Positions 9,463 to 18,962 are shown, numbered from the stretch's first letter. The stretch is DNA of 64,000 nucleotides from an uncultured Eubacteriales bacterium (GCA_900320465.1 ONSQ01000001.1:27365-91364); one strand, 5' to 3'. Translations and numbers: made by a program. The notes: generated by a model from the letters alone, not told the origin.

Positions 9463-11775
9463 TTATTTTATCAGCGCTTCCAGAGTCTCAAACAAGGCGT
9501 CGGGCTCGACCGGTTTGCTGAGGTGAGCGTTCAGCCCCGCCTGCATGCTGCGCTGAACATCCTCATCAAAGGCGTTGGCCGTCAAAGCGATGATCGGCAC
9601 GGACTTCGCATCCGATCTGTCCATGGAACGAATGTGCCGGGTAGCCTCCAGGCCATCCATTTCCGGCATACGCATATCCATAAGGATCGCATCATAGTAC
9701 CCCGGTGGTTGGCTTTCAAACAGTTCTACGGCCACTCTCCCGTTTTCAGCCAGGTCGGCTTCCATCTCACGCATGGAAAGCACCATCAGAATGATTTCAG
9801 CGTTGATCGCCACGTCCTCTGCCAAAAGCACACGTTTGCCTTTCAGATCGGCCGTCTTCTCCTCGAGCAGTTCGTTCTTGCGTCGGAAGGCCTCCCGGAA
9901 TTCATCCATAACGCTCCCGGCAAACAGCGGCTTTGCAACAAAGGTGTCCACGCCGGCCGCCTTTGCTTCTTCCGCAATATCATCCCAGTTGAACGACGTG
10001 AGAATGATGATCGGCGTATCGTTCCCAACGATGGCCCGGATTTGCCGTGTGGTTTCCACACCGTCCATCTCCGGCATACGCCAATCGATCAGGATGAGGT
10101 CATAATCATCCCTGCGTCCATGGCGGATTCTGACCTTGTCTACGCCTTCCCAGCCGGATTCCGCTGTTTCACAGCCGATACCGATCTGCCCCAGCACGAT
10201 CTCGGCATGCTCAAGGGCGACGCTGTCGTCATCGATCACAAGAACGCTCAGTTCATGCGGGTCGAGATCTCCCTCATCCGACGGAATACTCTTTTTCTCT
10301 GACTCTCCAAGTGTCACCGTTACCGTAAAAACCGTGCCTTTTCCCTTCTCGCTCTCCACTTCGATATGACCGTTCATCAGCTCCACAATGCTCTTCGTGA
10401 TCGGCATACCAAGTCCGGTGCTGCCGTATCGGCTTGTTGAGGAGGCGTCCTCCTGGCTGAAGGCTTCAAAAATGTGGGGCAGGTATTCCTTGCTCATTCC
10501 GATGCCGGTGTCGCTGATCACGAATTTCAATGTCGCCTTCCGGTCATAATGCGGCCCCTCCTCGATCACAAAGCGTACCGAGCCTCCCTCGGGCGTGAAC
10601 TTGACGGCATTGCCCAGAACGTTGATCAGCACCTGCTTGAGCTTCATCATGTCGCCGATATAATAATCACTGACGTGGCCTGTGATCCGGCAGTCATAGC
10701 TCAGACCTTTATCCCGGCACTGACCGACGATCATGGTGTTGACCTGCTCAAGGGCCTTGGAAAAGGCAAACTCCTCCTGCTTGACCGTCATGCGCCCGGA
10801 TTCAATGCGGCTCATATCCAGAATGTCGTTGATGATTCCCAGCAGATGCTGCGCGGAGGCGCCGATCTTTTCCAGATATTCCTTCACTTTGTCGCTGGCC
10901 GTGGGATCGTTCATGGCAATGTTGTTCAGGCCGATGATGGCGTTCATCGGTGTGCGGATCTCATGGCTCATGTTGGAGAGAAACAGCGTTTTCGCACGGT
11001 TGGCGTGCTCCGCCGAAGCGAGCGCATCCTGCAAAGCCTCTCTGCTTTCTGCCAGTTCCGCTTTCTGGAGCCTTTCCCTGGCGACAGCCTCTTCCAGGCT
11101 TTTGCGGTATTCCTCCTTCTCATCCTCCGTAACAAAACTGTGCAGGAGACAGGTTCCCAGCAAATAACCCATAGCATAAAACGGAAGCATAGGATAAAAG
11201 ACCTGCACGGCGATACAGAGGTCCATGGCGATCCCAAAAAGACCGATGGTCAGATGGCGGTGCCGAACCGCCCCCTCCGTCTTCGCCGTGATCCACAGCG
11301 TATAAATCGACGTCAGAAAGAACAGCAGGATCTGTATCGCTAATGTCACATACCGCGCGATGCCGGCGTAGTACGCGCCGCTGTCGTCAAACCAGAACAG
11401 GATCGGTCGGAAGAAATTGACGATGACAACGACCGCCTCAAAACAAAGGAAAAACTGCCCCACCCAGGAGAGGAAGGTAGCGAACGCGTTTTTTTGTCCA
11501 AGATATGAGATCACATATCGCGTCCATAGCATGACCGCCGCGGCCATAGCGATGAAATGCACCGCTGTATCGACATATAGGATCGATGTCAGCTTATGAG
11601 ACTCCAAAATACCCCAGACCATATCGGTAATGAGATAGGCTAAAGCCCCGAGCAGGAAACGGCGATAGTCGCGCTGCGTTCCTGTAAGCGCTTTCTTTTC
11701 CCTGCTCCAGAACAGCTCCCGATTGGTGATCAGCAGCAGAACCGCTGCCAGCACCCCGATGATTGAATACGTCAT
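9463..11775 (-). CDS. Hybrid sensor histidine kinase with 7-helix membrane sensor (HisKA-HATPase-REC-REC)
   Basis: The protein has 770 residues. About seven membrane helices fill residues 1-215 with only short loops, then a coiled linker at 215-260. HisKA has His271 (NMSHEIRTP). The HATPase has NVLGNAVKFT, DTGIGM and GSTGLGMPI. Receiver 1 has Asp564 (LIDWRMPEM) and receiver 2 has Asp700 (LMDMRMPEM). Unlike the neighbouring kinase it has no large external domain, so it probably senses a membrane-associated or intramembrane cue. The cytoplasmic domain order is identical to the other kinase, pointing to common ancestry. No Hpt or output regulator is adjacent. The start has GAGGG upstream. A receiver-domain remnant lies 62 bp upstream on the same strand. 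Confidence 0.92.
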   Translation of the reverse strand: MTYSIIGVLAAVLLLITNRELFWSREKKALTGTQRDYRRFLLGALAYLITDMVWGILESHKLTSILYVDTAVHFIAMAAAVMLWTRYVISYLGQKNAFATFLSWVGQFFLCFEAVVVIVNFFRPILFWFDDSGAYYAGIARYVTLAIQILLFFLTSIYTLWITAKTEGAVRHRHLTIGLFGIAMDLCIAVQVFYPMLPFYAMGYLLGTCLLHSFVTEDEKEEYRKSLEEAVARERLQKAELAESREALQDALASAEHANRAKTLFLSNMSHEIRTPMNAIIGLNNIAMNDPTASDKVKEYLEKIGASAQHLLGIINDILDMSRIESGRMTVKQEEFAFSKALEQVNTMIVGQCRDKGLSYDCRITGHVSDYYIGDMMKLKQVLINVLGNAVKFTPEGGSVRFVIEEGPHYDRKATLKFVISDTGIGMSKEYLPHIFEAFSQEDASSTSRYGSTGLGMPITKSIVELMNGHIEVESEKGKGTVFTVTVTLGESEKKSIPSDEGDLDPHELSVLVIDDDSVALEHAEIVLGQIGIGCETAESGWEGVDKVRIRHGRRDDYDLILIDWRMPEMDGVETTRQIRAIVGNDTPIIILTSFNWDDIAEEAKAAGVDTFVAKPLFAGSVMDEFREAFRRKNELLEEKTADLKGKRVLLAEDVAINAEIILMVLSMREMEADLAENGRVAVELFESQPPGYYDAILMDMRMPEMDGLEATRHIRSMDRSDAKSVPIIALTANAFDEDVQRSMQAGLNAHLSKPVEPDALFETLEALIK

Positions 11776-11837
11776 GTTGCATCCCTCTTATCCCATTGGA
11801 TGGCTCTGCAGTTCCCGACAACTGCGGTGCAGTTTCG

Positions 11838-12011
11838 TCACTGCGCGTTGATTCTTCTGAACAGTTCCGCCGCCAGCTCCTGCGGATTGAAGGGCTTGGC
11901 AATGTGCCCGTTCATACCGGAGGCCAGCGATTCCCGCACATCCTCGTCAAAAGCATTGACGGTCATGGCGATGATGGGGATGCTATGGGCGTTCTCCCGA
12001 TCCAGAGCGCA
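11838..12011 (-). pseudogene. Truncated receiver-domain remnant of a lost hybrid kinase
   Basis: The frame encodes the last ~57 residues of a receiver domain: [36 protein letters not shown] and a final helix. It matches the C-terminus of the adjacent 770-aa kinase closely (DAKSVPIIALTANAFDEDVQ). The phospho-acceptor Asp and everything before it are absent; upstream of about 12011 the frame continues into unrelated sequence as far as an ATG at 12119. I read this as the stump of a third hybrid kinase or a partial duplication of the neighbour. Confidence 0.65.
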
Positions 12012-12169
12012 TATCGCGTTCTCGTTCCATTCGAAATACTTTCCAATCATAGTTGCAGATCCTTTTGTATCCACGTTGCGTACTGTTTCCTTTGACCTGT
12101 ATCTCTGCGCTGCCATCACTTCAGGACGGACTGTGCTTATCTCAGAGATTGGCAGATCAAGTTATCCGG

Positions 12170-12346
12170 ATGAATAGTCCATACGCATCCGATCCTTACT
12201 CCGATGTGTCGTGGACAGCGAAGGGGGCTATTAATTCATTGTCCGATCTCGGGATCCAGGAGAGCAGCATTGCGGGTGATCACAGAAGATCTTTACTTAT
12301 TCATCATGCTAATACTCAAAGCCGATTTGAACCGGATTCGAAATAG
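12170..12346 (+). pseudogene. Possible SLH-domain gene fragment
   Basis: A 58-residue stretch beginning MNSPYASD contains DPYSDVSWTAKGAINSLSDLGI, which resembles the S-layer-homology motif (YSDV...W...AIN.L..LGI) but lacks the flanking domain. It has no ribosome binding site. It lies next to the receiver remnant on the opposite strand, so this looks like a junction of decayed genes. Confidence 0.3.
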
Positions 12347-12503
12347 ACAAAAGTCCAAAATATACTGCTTAGGCATTTTAATTGTACCAAAAGCTCCTGT
12401 AATCTTCAACCTTGTTTATCAGTTTTGACTCAATATGTGAGAAAACCTATTAACTGAAGAAAAGCAAGGTCAGCTTGTGGCGCTGGATATTATGCCCGGA
12501 TAT
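12347..12503. other. AT-rich intergenic stretch with no gene seen
   Basis: No ORF, promoter or structure could be supported here. With the two fragments just left of it, it forms about 400 bp of degraded DNA between the kinase block and the XRE pair. Confidence 0.4.
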
Positions 12504-12547
12504 AACAGCAGGGAGGTCATCGTCAACACGATGACCTCCCTGCTGTT
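12504..12547 (-). terminator. Intrinsic terminator of the XRE/repeat-protein operon
   Basis: Perfect 20-bp arms (12504-12523 and 12528-12547) around a 4-nt loop, directly after the stop codon of the repeat-protein gene. The T-tract is weak (TTATATCC). Confidence 0.7.
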
Positions 12548-13050
12548 TACTCTCTAAAGACTATTCCGCCGACGCTTCCGCAGTCTATGTCGCCCGCAGC
12601 CGTCACATTTCCGCCTACAGGTCCGCAATCCACGTCGCCGCCGGCATGCACACTTCCGACAACTGTCCCGCAGTCTGCGTCGCCGCCGCATCGGATATCG
12701 CCGCCCACGTCGCCGCAACTCACATCGCCACACGCGCTGACAGCCGAACCGACCGCATCACAGCTTACATCACCGCCTGCGCTGACGTTTCCGTAAACCG
12801 CATTGCAGCTTACGTCGCCATCGGCCGAGACGCTGCCTGAGACGGTACCGCAGGAGACATCACAGCAGCTGTACACGTTTATCGCTTCCCCGTGATATTC
12901 AAGCAGGATCTTTTTTGACAGCAGTTTATTTCTGACCTCTTCAAAAGAAAGTAACTTCCGTCCCCGATACATGACAACACGCAGCACATCGTCCTCCGCC
13001 CACTGAAGCTGCTCTTCCTCCGGTTCCTTTTTACACGCCCTTTTCCTCAT
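12547..13050 (-). CDS. Cysteine-ladder 15-residue repeat protein (bactofilin-like beta-solenoid)
   Basis: The protein has about 167 residues and no signal peptide. Residues 1-60 form a basic and acidic N-terminal domain (DDVLRVVMYRGRKLLSFEEV). The rest is six to seven units of exactly 15 residues, for example CGTVVGSVHAGGDVD and CGPVGGNVTAAGDID. Each unit begins with Cys and carries GDV/GDI, so the cysteines would stack in a line along a right-handed beta-solenoid, as in polymer-forming cytoskeletal (bactofilin) proteins. The gene overlaps the XRE regulator gene in the +1 frame and has no Shine-Dalgarno, so translation probably depends on ribosomes finishing the regulator. A GTG at 13062 is an alternative start. 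The function is unknown; a metal-, redox- or assembly-linked partner of the regulator is speculation. Confidence 0.75.
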   Translation of the reverse strand: MRKRACKKEPEEEQLQWAEDDVLRVVMYRGRKLLSFEEVRNKLLSKKILLEYHGEAINVYSCCDVSCGTVSGSVSADGDVSCNAVYGNVSAGGDVSCDAVGSAVSACGDVSCGDVGGDIRCGGDADCGTVVGSVHAGGDVDCGPVGGNVTAAGDIDCGSVGGIVFRE

Positions 13051-13372
13051 CTGCGATTTCACAGCCGGAAGCGGTCATCCCCTTCTCTTTCTCTCCAGTT
13101 GGATCCGTGACGCGCTCCGCGACGATGCCGTCGTTGATCACTGGCGTGGAAATCCTTTCTTCAGGCAAAAGCTCCAGACCGAACAGCGCGTCCAGGCTGA
13201 CGCCGAACAGTTGCGCAAGTGCTTTCAGATTGGAAATATCCGGCGATGAGATTCCATTCTCCCATTTGCTGACAGCCTGATAAGAAACATTCAGTTCCTT
13301 CGCCAGGTCATCCTGCGTCATGCCTCTGTCTTTTCTCATACGCGCGATCATCTCGCCCAATTTCTGATTCAT
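13031..13372 (-). CDS. XRE-family transcriptional regulator
   Basis: The protein has 113 residues. Residues 1-60 are a Cro/CI-type helix-turn-helix (MTQDDLAKELNVSYQAVSKWENG), followed by ALAQLFGVSLDALFG. The tail of about 45 residues is charged and ends in a region that overlaps the next gene. The start at 13372 is set by AAAAGGAGG upstream; an upstream frame extension to 13420 lacks support. Regulators of this class commonly sit in one operon with the protein they control. The regulator and the cysteine-repeat protein are in different frames with a 20-nt overlap, which suggests either translational coupling or a former fusion split by a frameshift. Confidence 0.88.
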   Translation of the reverse strand: MNQKLGEMIARMRKDRGMTQDDLAKELNVSYQAVSKWENGISSPDISNLKALAQLFGVSLDALFGLELLPEERISTPVINDGIVAERVTDPTGEKEKGMTASGCEIADEEKGV

Positions 13373-13455
13373 GGTCTTTTCCTCCTTTTGCTTTCCGCGG
13401 CTCTGGCATGATTGAAGCACGAATTAATCTCCATGGCAATAACTTTTCGGTTGAA

Positions 13456-13488
13456 AACGGCGGCTCAACTGATGGTTGAGCCGCCGTT
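13456..13488 (-). terminator. Intrinsic terminator after ribF
   Basis: 14-bp arms AACGGCGGCTCAAC (13456-13469) and complement (13475-13488), with TTTTC following on the minus strand. It closes the rimP-to-ribF operon just after the ribF stop. Confidence 0.8.
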
Positions 13489-13491
13489 ATT

Positions 13492-14409
13492 TCAGTCTGT
13501 CGCATTCATCTGTGCAAAGTACCGCTGAGCATCTGCTGCATCGCGTAGGATCTGCTCGCTCAACTCTTCATAGCTGGCAAACTTGACCTCGCTGCGCAGG
13601 AAATGATAAAACTCCACGCGGGCCTGTCGGCCATAGAGATTGCCGGAATAGTCGAAAAGATGGCTCTCCACGCTCACGCGGTTGCCGTTTCCCACCGTGG
13701 GACGAACCCCGACATTCGTCACTGCGCTGTATTGTGCGCCATCCTCCAGACACACTTTGGTGGCATATACGCCATGCCTGGGAACCAGCACACCCTCCGG
13801 GAAATACATGTTAATAGTCGGAGCACCGAGTCTGGTACCCAAATGATAGCCGGAATGAACCGTATCGGACAGGATGTGAGGATGGCCGAGGAATCGGTTT
13901 GCCTCTTCGATCTCCCCGTTTTCAATGAGACTGCGGATATAGGTGGAGCTGACGATGCGTCCGTCCAGCGTGACGGCCGGAATGATATCGCAGCCCAGCC
14001 CATGCTCAGTGCAGTAGGTCCGCAGTTTTTCGGCTGTTCCCTCGCCTTTATATCCGAAGCAGAAGTCATGGCCCACCACGATATGGCAAATGGACAGCTC
14101 GCGGATCAGCGATTCGATGAACTCCTGCCAGGGCATCTGCATCATGTGCCGGTTGAAATGCAGGAATACAACATTATCAATACCGTAAAGGCGACGGATC
14201 AGATCTTCCCTTCCAATGGCGCTTGTAATGAGCTTTGTCTCGCCGCCCCGGACCAGATTGTCGGGATGAACGTCAAAACTGACGACGGACGGACGCGCGC
14301 CGCGCTCCAGGGCACGACGCTTTGTCATCTCCAGCAGCGCGGCGTGTCCGATATGGACGCCGTCGAAAAAGCCGATCGCGACCACGCGATGGAATGCTTC
14401 CATGATCAT
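13492..14409 (-). CDS. ribF: Bifunctional riboflavin kinase / FAD synthetase
   Basis: The protein has 305 residues, normal for RibF. The N-terminal nucleotidyltransferase domain has the GFFDGVHIGH motif and later IVSSTYIRSLIENGEIEEANRFLG. The C-terminal riboflavin kinase domain begins near 180 (GYHLGTRLGAPTINMYFPEGVLVPRHGVY) and includes NVGVRPT. It converts riboflavin to FMN and FAD in the cytoplasm. The start ATG overlaps the truB stop (ATGA); a second ATG at 14403 is possible. It is the last gene of the ribosome-maturation operon and is followed by a terminator, a common position in Firmicutes. Confidence 0.97.
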   Translation of the reverse strand: MIMEAFHRVVAIGFFDGVHIGHAALLEMTKRRALERGARPSVVSFDVHPDNLVRGGETKLITSAIGREDLIRRLYGIDNVVFLHFNRHMMQMPWQEFIESLIRELSICHIVVGHDFCFGYKGEGTAEKLRTYCTEHGLGCDIIPAVTLDGRIVSSTYIRSLIENGEIEEANRFLGHPHILSDTVHSGYHLGTRLGAPTINMYFPEGVLVPRHGVYATKVCLEDGAQYSAVTNVGVRPTVGNGNRVSVESHLFDYSGNLYGRQARVEFYHFLRSEVKFASYEELSEQILRDAADAQRYFAQMNATD

Positions 14410-15278
14410 ACCTCGTAAAAGCTTTTTACTAATTGCAGGACGCCATCTTCCATGTGCCCCAATCCCAGCAGCTCGCCCTGCGTCGAGTAGGCCAGGCAGT
14501 CTCCCTCTGGCTCATCGATGGAAATACTGTTGCCGCAACGCAGTCGTCTTTCCCCTTCTGCGTCCACATGCAGGTGCCTCAACCCCGGAAACATCGTTTC
14601 CACGCCCAACAGCAGCTGCTCGATACGACCTGCGTCCGCGGTGGCGATCAGCTCGTCCATCGTGTGCGCGTCATTCACGTGGAATGCACCCGCTTCCACG
14701 CGCCGCAACGCGCTCAGACAGGCCCCGCAGCCCAGCGCCGCGCCGATGTCATGACACAGCGTACGGATATAGGTGCCCTTGGAGCATCTGACATCCAGCA
14801 GATAATCCCCGTTCTCGTCAGTACCCAGGCAGTCAAGCCGGTGAATAGTGACGCTGCGCGGCGCGCGCTCGACCTCGCCGCCGCGGCGGGCGATGTTGTA
14901 TAGACGCTGGCCGTTGACCTGGATGGCGCTGTACATGGGTGGGATCTGCCAAATCTCGCCTCGAAAAGCGCACAAAGCCTCCTCCAGTTGCTCCGGCGAG
15001 ACGGGCGCGTCACAGCTTTTGAGCACATGGCCCGTATTATCCTGTGTGTCCGTCACAAGGCCGGGTCTGAGGGAGGCCAGATACCTTTTTTCATGGTTTT
15101 CAGCATAAGAGACAGCACGTGTCGCGCGCCCGATAAACATCACCAGCAGACCGGTTGCCATGGGATCAAGCGTACCGGAGTGACCGATGCGTCTAGTATG
15201 ACACAGCCCCTTGAGCTTGGCCGCCACATCAAAGCTGGTCCAGCCCTGCGGCTTGTCCACAAGCAGGATGCCGTTCAT
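14406..15278 (-). CDS. truB: tRNA pseudouridine(55) synthase
   Basis: The protein has 290 residues. The catalytic motif GHSGTLDP carries Asp38, preceded by LLVDKPQGWTSFD, which marks the TruB family; YIRTLCHDIG and the C-terminal PUA-like segment are also present. It makes pseudouridine 55 in the T-loop of tRNAs. It overlaps ribF by four bases and nrnA by four bases, so the genes are tightly coupled. Confidence 0.97.
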   Translation of the reverse strand: MNGILLVDKPQGWTSFDVAAKLKGLCHTRRIGHSGTLDPMATGLLVMFIGRATRAVSYAENHEKRYLASLRPGLVTDTQDNTGHVLKSCDAPVSPEQLEEALCAFRGEIWQIPPMYSAIQVNGQRLYNIARRGGEVERAPRSVTIHRLDCLGTDENGDYLLDVRCSKGTYIRTLCHDIGAALGCGACLSALRRVEAGAFHVNDAHTMDELIATADAGRIEQLLLGVETMFPGLRHLHVDAEGERRLRCGNSISIDEPEGDCLAYSTQGELLGLGHMEDGVLQLVKSFYEV

Positions 15279-16210
15279 TTCCAGACCTCGTCGATCACGT
15301 CCAGAAGCATTTGACGCGCCCTCTCCGGTTCCGCGTGGATCGTGCAGCCTGCCGCCATCGCGTGTCCGCCGCCGCCGAAAACGGCACAGATCTCGCTGCA
15401 GTTGACCTCGGGCGAGGAGCGGAGCGAGATGCGGCTGCTGCCGTCTGGCTGCTGACGTATCGTAATGCTCAGCACGCCGCCTTCCGCCTTTCCTGCCAGA
15501 CCGGAAATATCGTCCAGATCATCCTCGGTGGCGCCGGCCTTTTGCAGCATCTCCTGTGTGATCACCGCCACGACGATCTTGCCGTCGCGATAAAAGCGCA
15601 TACCGGAATATACCATGCCCTCAATGCTCATGCGCGCACGGGAGATCTTGCGGAATAGCGTCACGTTGAGATTGGTGTTGTCCGCTCCGCAATCCAGCAG
15701 CTCGGCCGCAGCGCGCAGTGTATCAGCCCTAGTATTGGCGTACTGGAAGCAGCCACAGTCCGTTGAGACTGCAACATAGAGCAGATTAGCCTCCTCCTGG
15801 CTGATATCGCCGCACAAAGCCTTGATCAGCTGCATGACGATCTCGCCGCAGGATGCCTTGGAAGGAGCGATCAGCGACTGCTTTGTATAGTGGGTGTTGG
15901 ACGGATGATGGTCGATACAGAAATCCACCGGCCCCTCATACTGCGGAGGAAACAGCTTATCCGTCGCGATATCGACCGCGACCACATAGGCGCTCTCATA
16001 GTCCTCAGGGGCAAAATACCGCTCGGCGAACGGGCGGTATTTGTCGGTTATTTCCGTATTGGGATAGAGATAAGCGGTCTTTCCAGCGCGCCGCAGCGCA
16101 CTGCACAGCGCGGACGCACTGCCCAGCGTATCTCCGTCGGGATTTCTGTGTGTCAGAAGCAGAAAGCGGTCCTTGGAGAGGAACAGCTTTGCCGTTTCAC
16201 TCGTTTTCAT
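15275..16210 (-). CDS. nrnA: DHH/DHHA1 phosphoesterase (NrnA-type oligoribonuclease / pAp phosphatase)
   Basis: The protein has about 311 residues. The DHH domain has HRNPDGDT (His21, Asp25, Asp27) and DHHPSN; the DHHA1 domain has GGGGHAMAAG. Proteins of this family degrade nanoRNAs and/or dephosphorylate 3'-phosphoadenosine 5'-phosphate using Mn. The position between rbfA and truB is typical of Firmicutes. The start at 16210 (MKTSETAK) overlaps the end of rbfA; an in-frame ATG at 16228 would add six residues, and no ribosome binding site clearly decides. Confidence 0.93.
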   Translation of the reverse strand: MKTSETAKLFLSKDRFLLLTHRNPDGDTLGSASALCSALRRAGKTAYLYPNTEITDKYRPFAERYFAPEDYESAYVVAVDIATDKLFPPQYEGPVDFCIDHHPSNTHYTKQSLIAPSKASCGEIVMQLIKALCGDISQEEANLLYVAVSTDCGCFQYANTRADTLRAAAELLDCGADNTNLNVTLFRKISRARMSIEGMVYSGMRFYRDGKIVVAVITQEMLQKAGATEDDLDDISGLAGKAEGGVLSITIRQQPDGSSRISLRSSPEVNCSEICAVFGGGGHAMAAGCTIHAEPERARQMLLDVIDEVWK

Positions 16211-16571
16211 TCTCCTCATCCCCGTCATGGCGGATATCCAGGCTGTTGATCACCTCGTTGATATGCGCGCCGTACTCGATGCTGTGGTCGATTTCAAAAA
16301 CCAGTTCCGGGGTGAAGCGCAGCTTCATCGCGTTGCCCAGTTCTTTTCTCAGATACCCCGAGGCCGAGCGGAGCCCGCGGCGGAACTCCTTCTCGTCCTT
16401 CATGCCATAGACCGACAGCCAGATCTTCGAATAGCGCAGGTCACCCGTGGTTTCCACGCGTGTCACGCTGATCATTCCCTGCTGCACGCGGGGATCCTTG
16501 ACCTCGCGCAGCAGTTTGGAGATAACGAACTGAATATCGTCGTTTGTTCTTGCAAGTTTATTGGAAGCCAT
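16197..16571 (-). CDS. rbfA: 30S ribosome-binding factor A
   Basis: The protein has 124 residues, the usual RbfA size. It opens with ANKLARTNDDIQFVISKLLREVKDPR and contains ISVTRVETTGDLRYSKIWLSV and a KH-like fold with LRFTPELVFEIDHSIEYG. It helps late maturation of 16S rRNA in the 30S subunit. It lies 24 bp after infB in the standard order. Confidence 0.96.
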   Translation of the reverse strand: MASNKLARTNDDIQFVISKLLREVKDPRVQQGMISVTRVETTGDLRYSKIWLSVYGMKDEKEFRRGLRSASGYLRKELGNAMKLRFTPELVFEIDHSIEYGAHINEVINSLDIRHDGDEENENE

Positions 16572-16595
16572 TTTCAGCCTTTCCCAAATCTGTTG

Positions 16596-18962
16596 TCAAA
16601 TCTGCTCCATCACGAAGCATTCGATAATATCGCCGACCTTGACGTCGTTGAATTTCTCGATCTGCATGCCGCATTCGTAGCCCGCAGCGACTTCCTTCAC
16701 GTCGTCCTTGAAACGGCGCAGCGAAGCAAGCTCGCCCTCGTGGATGACGATGTTGTCGCGCAGCACGCGCACCTGACAGCCGCGCTGGATCTTGCCGTCC
16801 TGGCAGTAGCAGCCGCAGACGGTACCAACCTTGGAGACCTTGTAGGTCTCACGCACCTCGGCATGCCCAATGATGTTCTCGCGGAACTTCGGCGCCAGCA
16901 TGCCCTTCATGGCAGCTTCGATCTCGTTGATGCAATCGTAAATGACGCGATACATGCGCATATCCACGTTATTGCGCACGGCGCTTTCGCGGGCTGCGCT
17001 ATCCGGGCGGACGTTGAAGCCGACGATGATGGCCCCGGAGGTGGCGGCCAGCATGATATCGCTCTCGTTGATGGCTCCGACAGCGCTGTGGATGACCTTG
17101 ACGCGCACTTCCTCGTTGGAGATCTTCTCCAGGGAGGCTTTGACCGCCTCCGCAGAGCCCTGGACGTCGGCCTTGACAATGAGGTTGAGCGTCTTCATCT
17201 CACCGGCCTGGATCTGACTGAACAGATCCTCAAGGCTGACCTTGTGGCTGGTGTTGGCCGCGGTGGCCTGCTGGATGCGGCGCTCCTCGGCCAGCTCGCG
17301 GGCCATGCGCTCGTCCGCAACGGCGTTGAAGATGTCGCCGGCGCTGGGCACATCGTTCAGACCGGAGATTTCAACAGGCGTAGAGGGCCCGGCTTCGGTC
17401 ACACGCTGTCCCTTGTCGTTGATCATGGTACGTACGCGACCAACACAGGTACCGGCAATGATGATATCGCCCAGATGCAGGGTGCCGTTCTGCACAAGCA
17501 CCGTCATAATGGGGCCGCGGCCCTTGTCCAGGCGCGCCTCAATGACCGTGCCCTTGGCGGCGCGGTTCGGGTTGGCACGGAGCTCAAGGATCTCAGCCTG
17601 CAGCACCAGGTTCTCCAGCAGGTTTTCGATTCCTTCGCCGGTCTTGGCGGAAATCGGGCAGATGATGGTCTCGCCGCCCCATTCCTCACTGACGATGTCG
17701 TACTCGGTCAGCTGCTGCTTGATCCGGTCGGGATTTGCGCCGACCTTATCCATCTTGTTGATGGCGACGACGATCGGAATGTTGGCCGCCTTCGCATGGT
17801 TGATGCTCTCGATGGTCTGCGGCATGATGCCGTCGTCCGCTGCCACCACCAGGATCGCCACGTCCGTGACCATGGCGCCGCGGGCGCGCATCGAAGTAAA
17901 TGCTTCGTGGCCCGGGGTATCCAGGAAGGTGATGGGGCTGCCGTTGATCTCAACGGTATAAGCGCCGATATGCTGCGTGATGCCGCCGGCCTCCCCGGAG
18001 GCGACGTTTGCATGGCGGATATAGTCCAGCAGCGAGGTTTTGCCGTGGTCGACGTGACCCATGACAACGACGACGGGGGCTCGGGGCTGAAGCTCTTCCT
18101 CGGAATCGGCGTGGTCGTCGATCAGCCGCTCTTCCACCGTAACGATGACTTCCTTCTCCACCTTGCAGCCCAGCTCCATGGCGACAAGGGCGGCGGTGTC
18201 GTAGTCGATCACATCGGAGACGGAGGCAAAAACGCCCATCTTGAAGAGCTGCTTGACGACCTCTGCCGCAGTTTTCTTCATGCGGGAAGCCAGTTCGCCC
18301 ACGGCGATCTCATCGGGGATCTCCACCTTGACGGGCTGTTTCTTGGCGATCTCAAGCTGCAGGCGCTGCATCTTTTCACGCTCTTCCTGCCGGCGCTTGG
18401 CCGAGGTAGCGGGCGTGTTCTGGCGCTGTCTGTTCTTGCCGCCGATCTTTTCCTTCTTGTTGCTGCCGGATTTAAGATTGTTTCCGCCGCGCTGACCGGC
18501 CAGATCCTCGAATTTCTCGTTGTACTTTTCGATGTTCACGGCAGCGCCGCCGCGGGTGTCCACCACGCGCTTCTCCGCGACCTGGCGCGGAACATGCGGC
18601 TTGTCTTTTTTCTCGGCCTTGGGCTGCTCGGAAGCCGGAGCAGGCGCGCCCTTCTGCGCGCTCTGTGCTGGGACTTTCTCGGCGCTCTTCTGGGGAGCGG
18701 CGGCGGAAGCGGTCTTCTTCTCCTCCTGCTTGGGTGCAGGGGCGGGCGCAGCTTTCGGCTCGACCTTGAAGATTTCTTCCAGGCTCGCGACCTGATTATG
18801 CTGGGTAAGATACTCGAAGATCACATCGAGCTCATTGCTCTCAAGCACCTGCATATGGTTTTTCGGAGGCGCGATATAGTCCGTCAGGATCTGGGTCACG
18901 GTCTTGGTAGGCAGGCCAAAATCCTTGGCCACCTCGTGCACTCTGTACTTAATCATACTCAT
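16596..18962 (-). CDS. infB: Translation initiation factor IF-2
   Basis: The protein has 788 residues. The IF2-N helical domain is at the start ([21 protein letters not shown]). A long Ala/Pro/Lys-rich linker fills about 65-210, followed by a second N-domain. The G domain from about residue 300 has [22 protein letters not shown] and SAKTGEG. The C-terminal beta-barrels end in VGDIIECFV. It positions initiator tRNA on the 30S subunit. GGAGG lies eight bases before the ATG. The start overlaps ylxQ by four bases. Confidence 0.98.
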   Translation of the reverse strand: MSMIKYRVHEVAKDFGLPTKTVTQILTDYIAPPKNHMQVLESNELDVIFEYLTQHNQVASLEEIFKVEPKAAPAPAPKQEEKKTASAAAPQKSAEKVPAQSAQKGAPAPASEQPKAEKKDKPHVPRQVAEKRVVDTRGGAAVNIEKYNEKFEDLAGQRGGNNLKSGSNKKEKIGGKNRQRQNTPATSAKRRQEEREKMQRLQLEIAKKQPVKVEIPDEIAVGELASRMKKTAAEVVKQLFKMGVFASVSDVIDYDTAALVAMELGCKVEKEVIVTVEERLIDDHADSEEELQPRAPVVVVMGHVDHGKTSLLDYIRHANVASGEAGGITQHIGAYTVEINGSPITFLDTPGHEAFTSMRARGAMVTDVAILVVAADDGIMPQTIESINHAKAANIPIVVAINKMDKVGANPDRIKQQLTEYDIVSEEWGGETIICPISAKTGEGIENLLENLVLQAEILELRANPNRAAKGTVIEARLDKGRGPIMTVLVQNGTLHLGDIIIAGTCVGRVRTMINDKGQRVTEAGPSTPVEISGLNDVPSAGDIFNAVADERMARELAEERRIQQATAANTSHKVSLEDLFSQIQAGEMKTLNLIVKADVQGSAEAVKASLEKISNEEVRVKVIHSAVGAINESDIMLAATSGAIIVGFNVRPDSAARESAVRNNVDMRMYRVIYDCINEIEAAMKGMLAPKFRENIIGHAEVRETYKVSKVGTVCGCYCQDGKIQRGCQVRVLRDNIVIHEGELASLRRFKDDVKEVAAGYECGMQIEKFNDVKVGDIIECFVMEQI

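Noticed and set aside
12587-12840. Short-period DNA repeats that might be a CRISPR or tandem-repeat array.
   Set aside because: The periodicity of 45 bp comes from the 15-residue protein repeats; there are no constant repeat units with unique spacers.
13031-13062. AAAGGGC slippery heptamer in the correct phase just before the XRE stop, suggesting -1 frameshifting into the repeat protein.
   Set aside because: The downstream gene lies in the +1 frame relative to the regulator, so a -1 slip would not join the two. Reinitiation or an old frameshift fits better.
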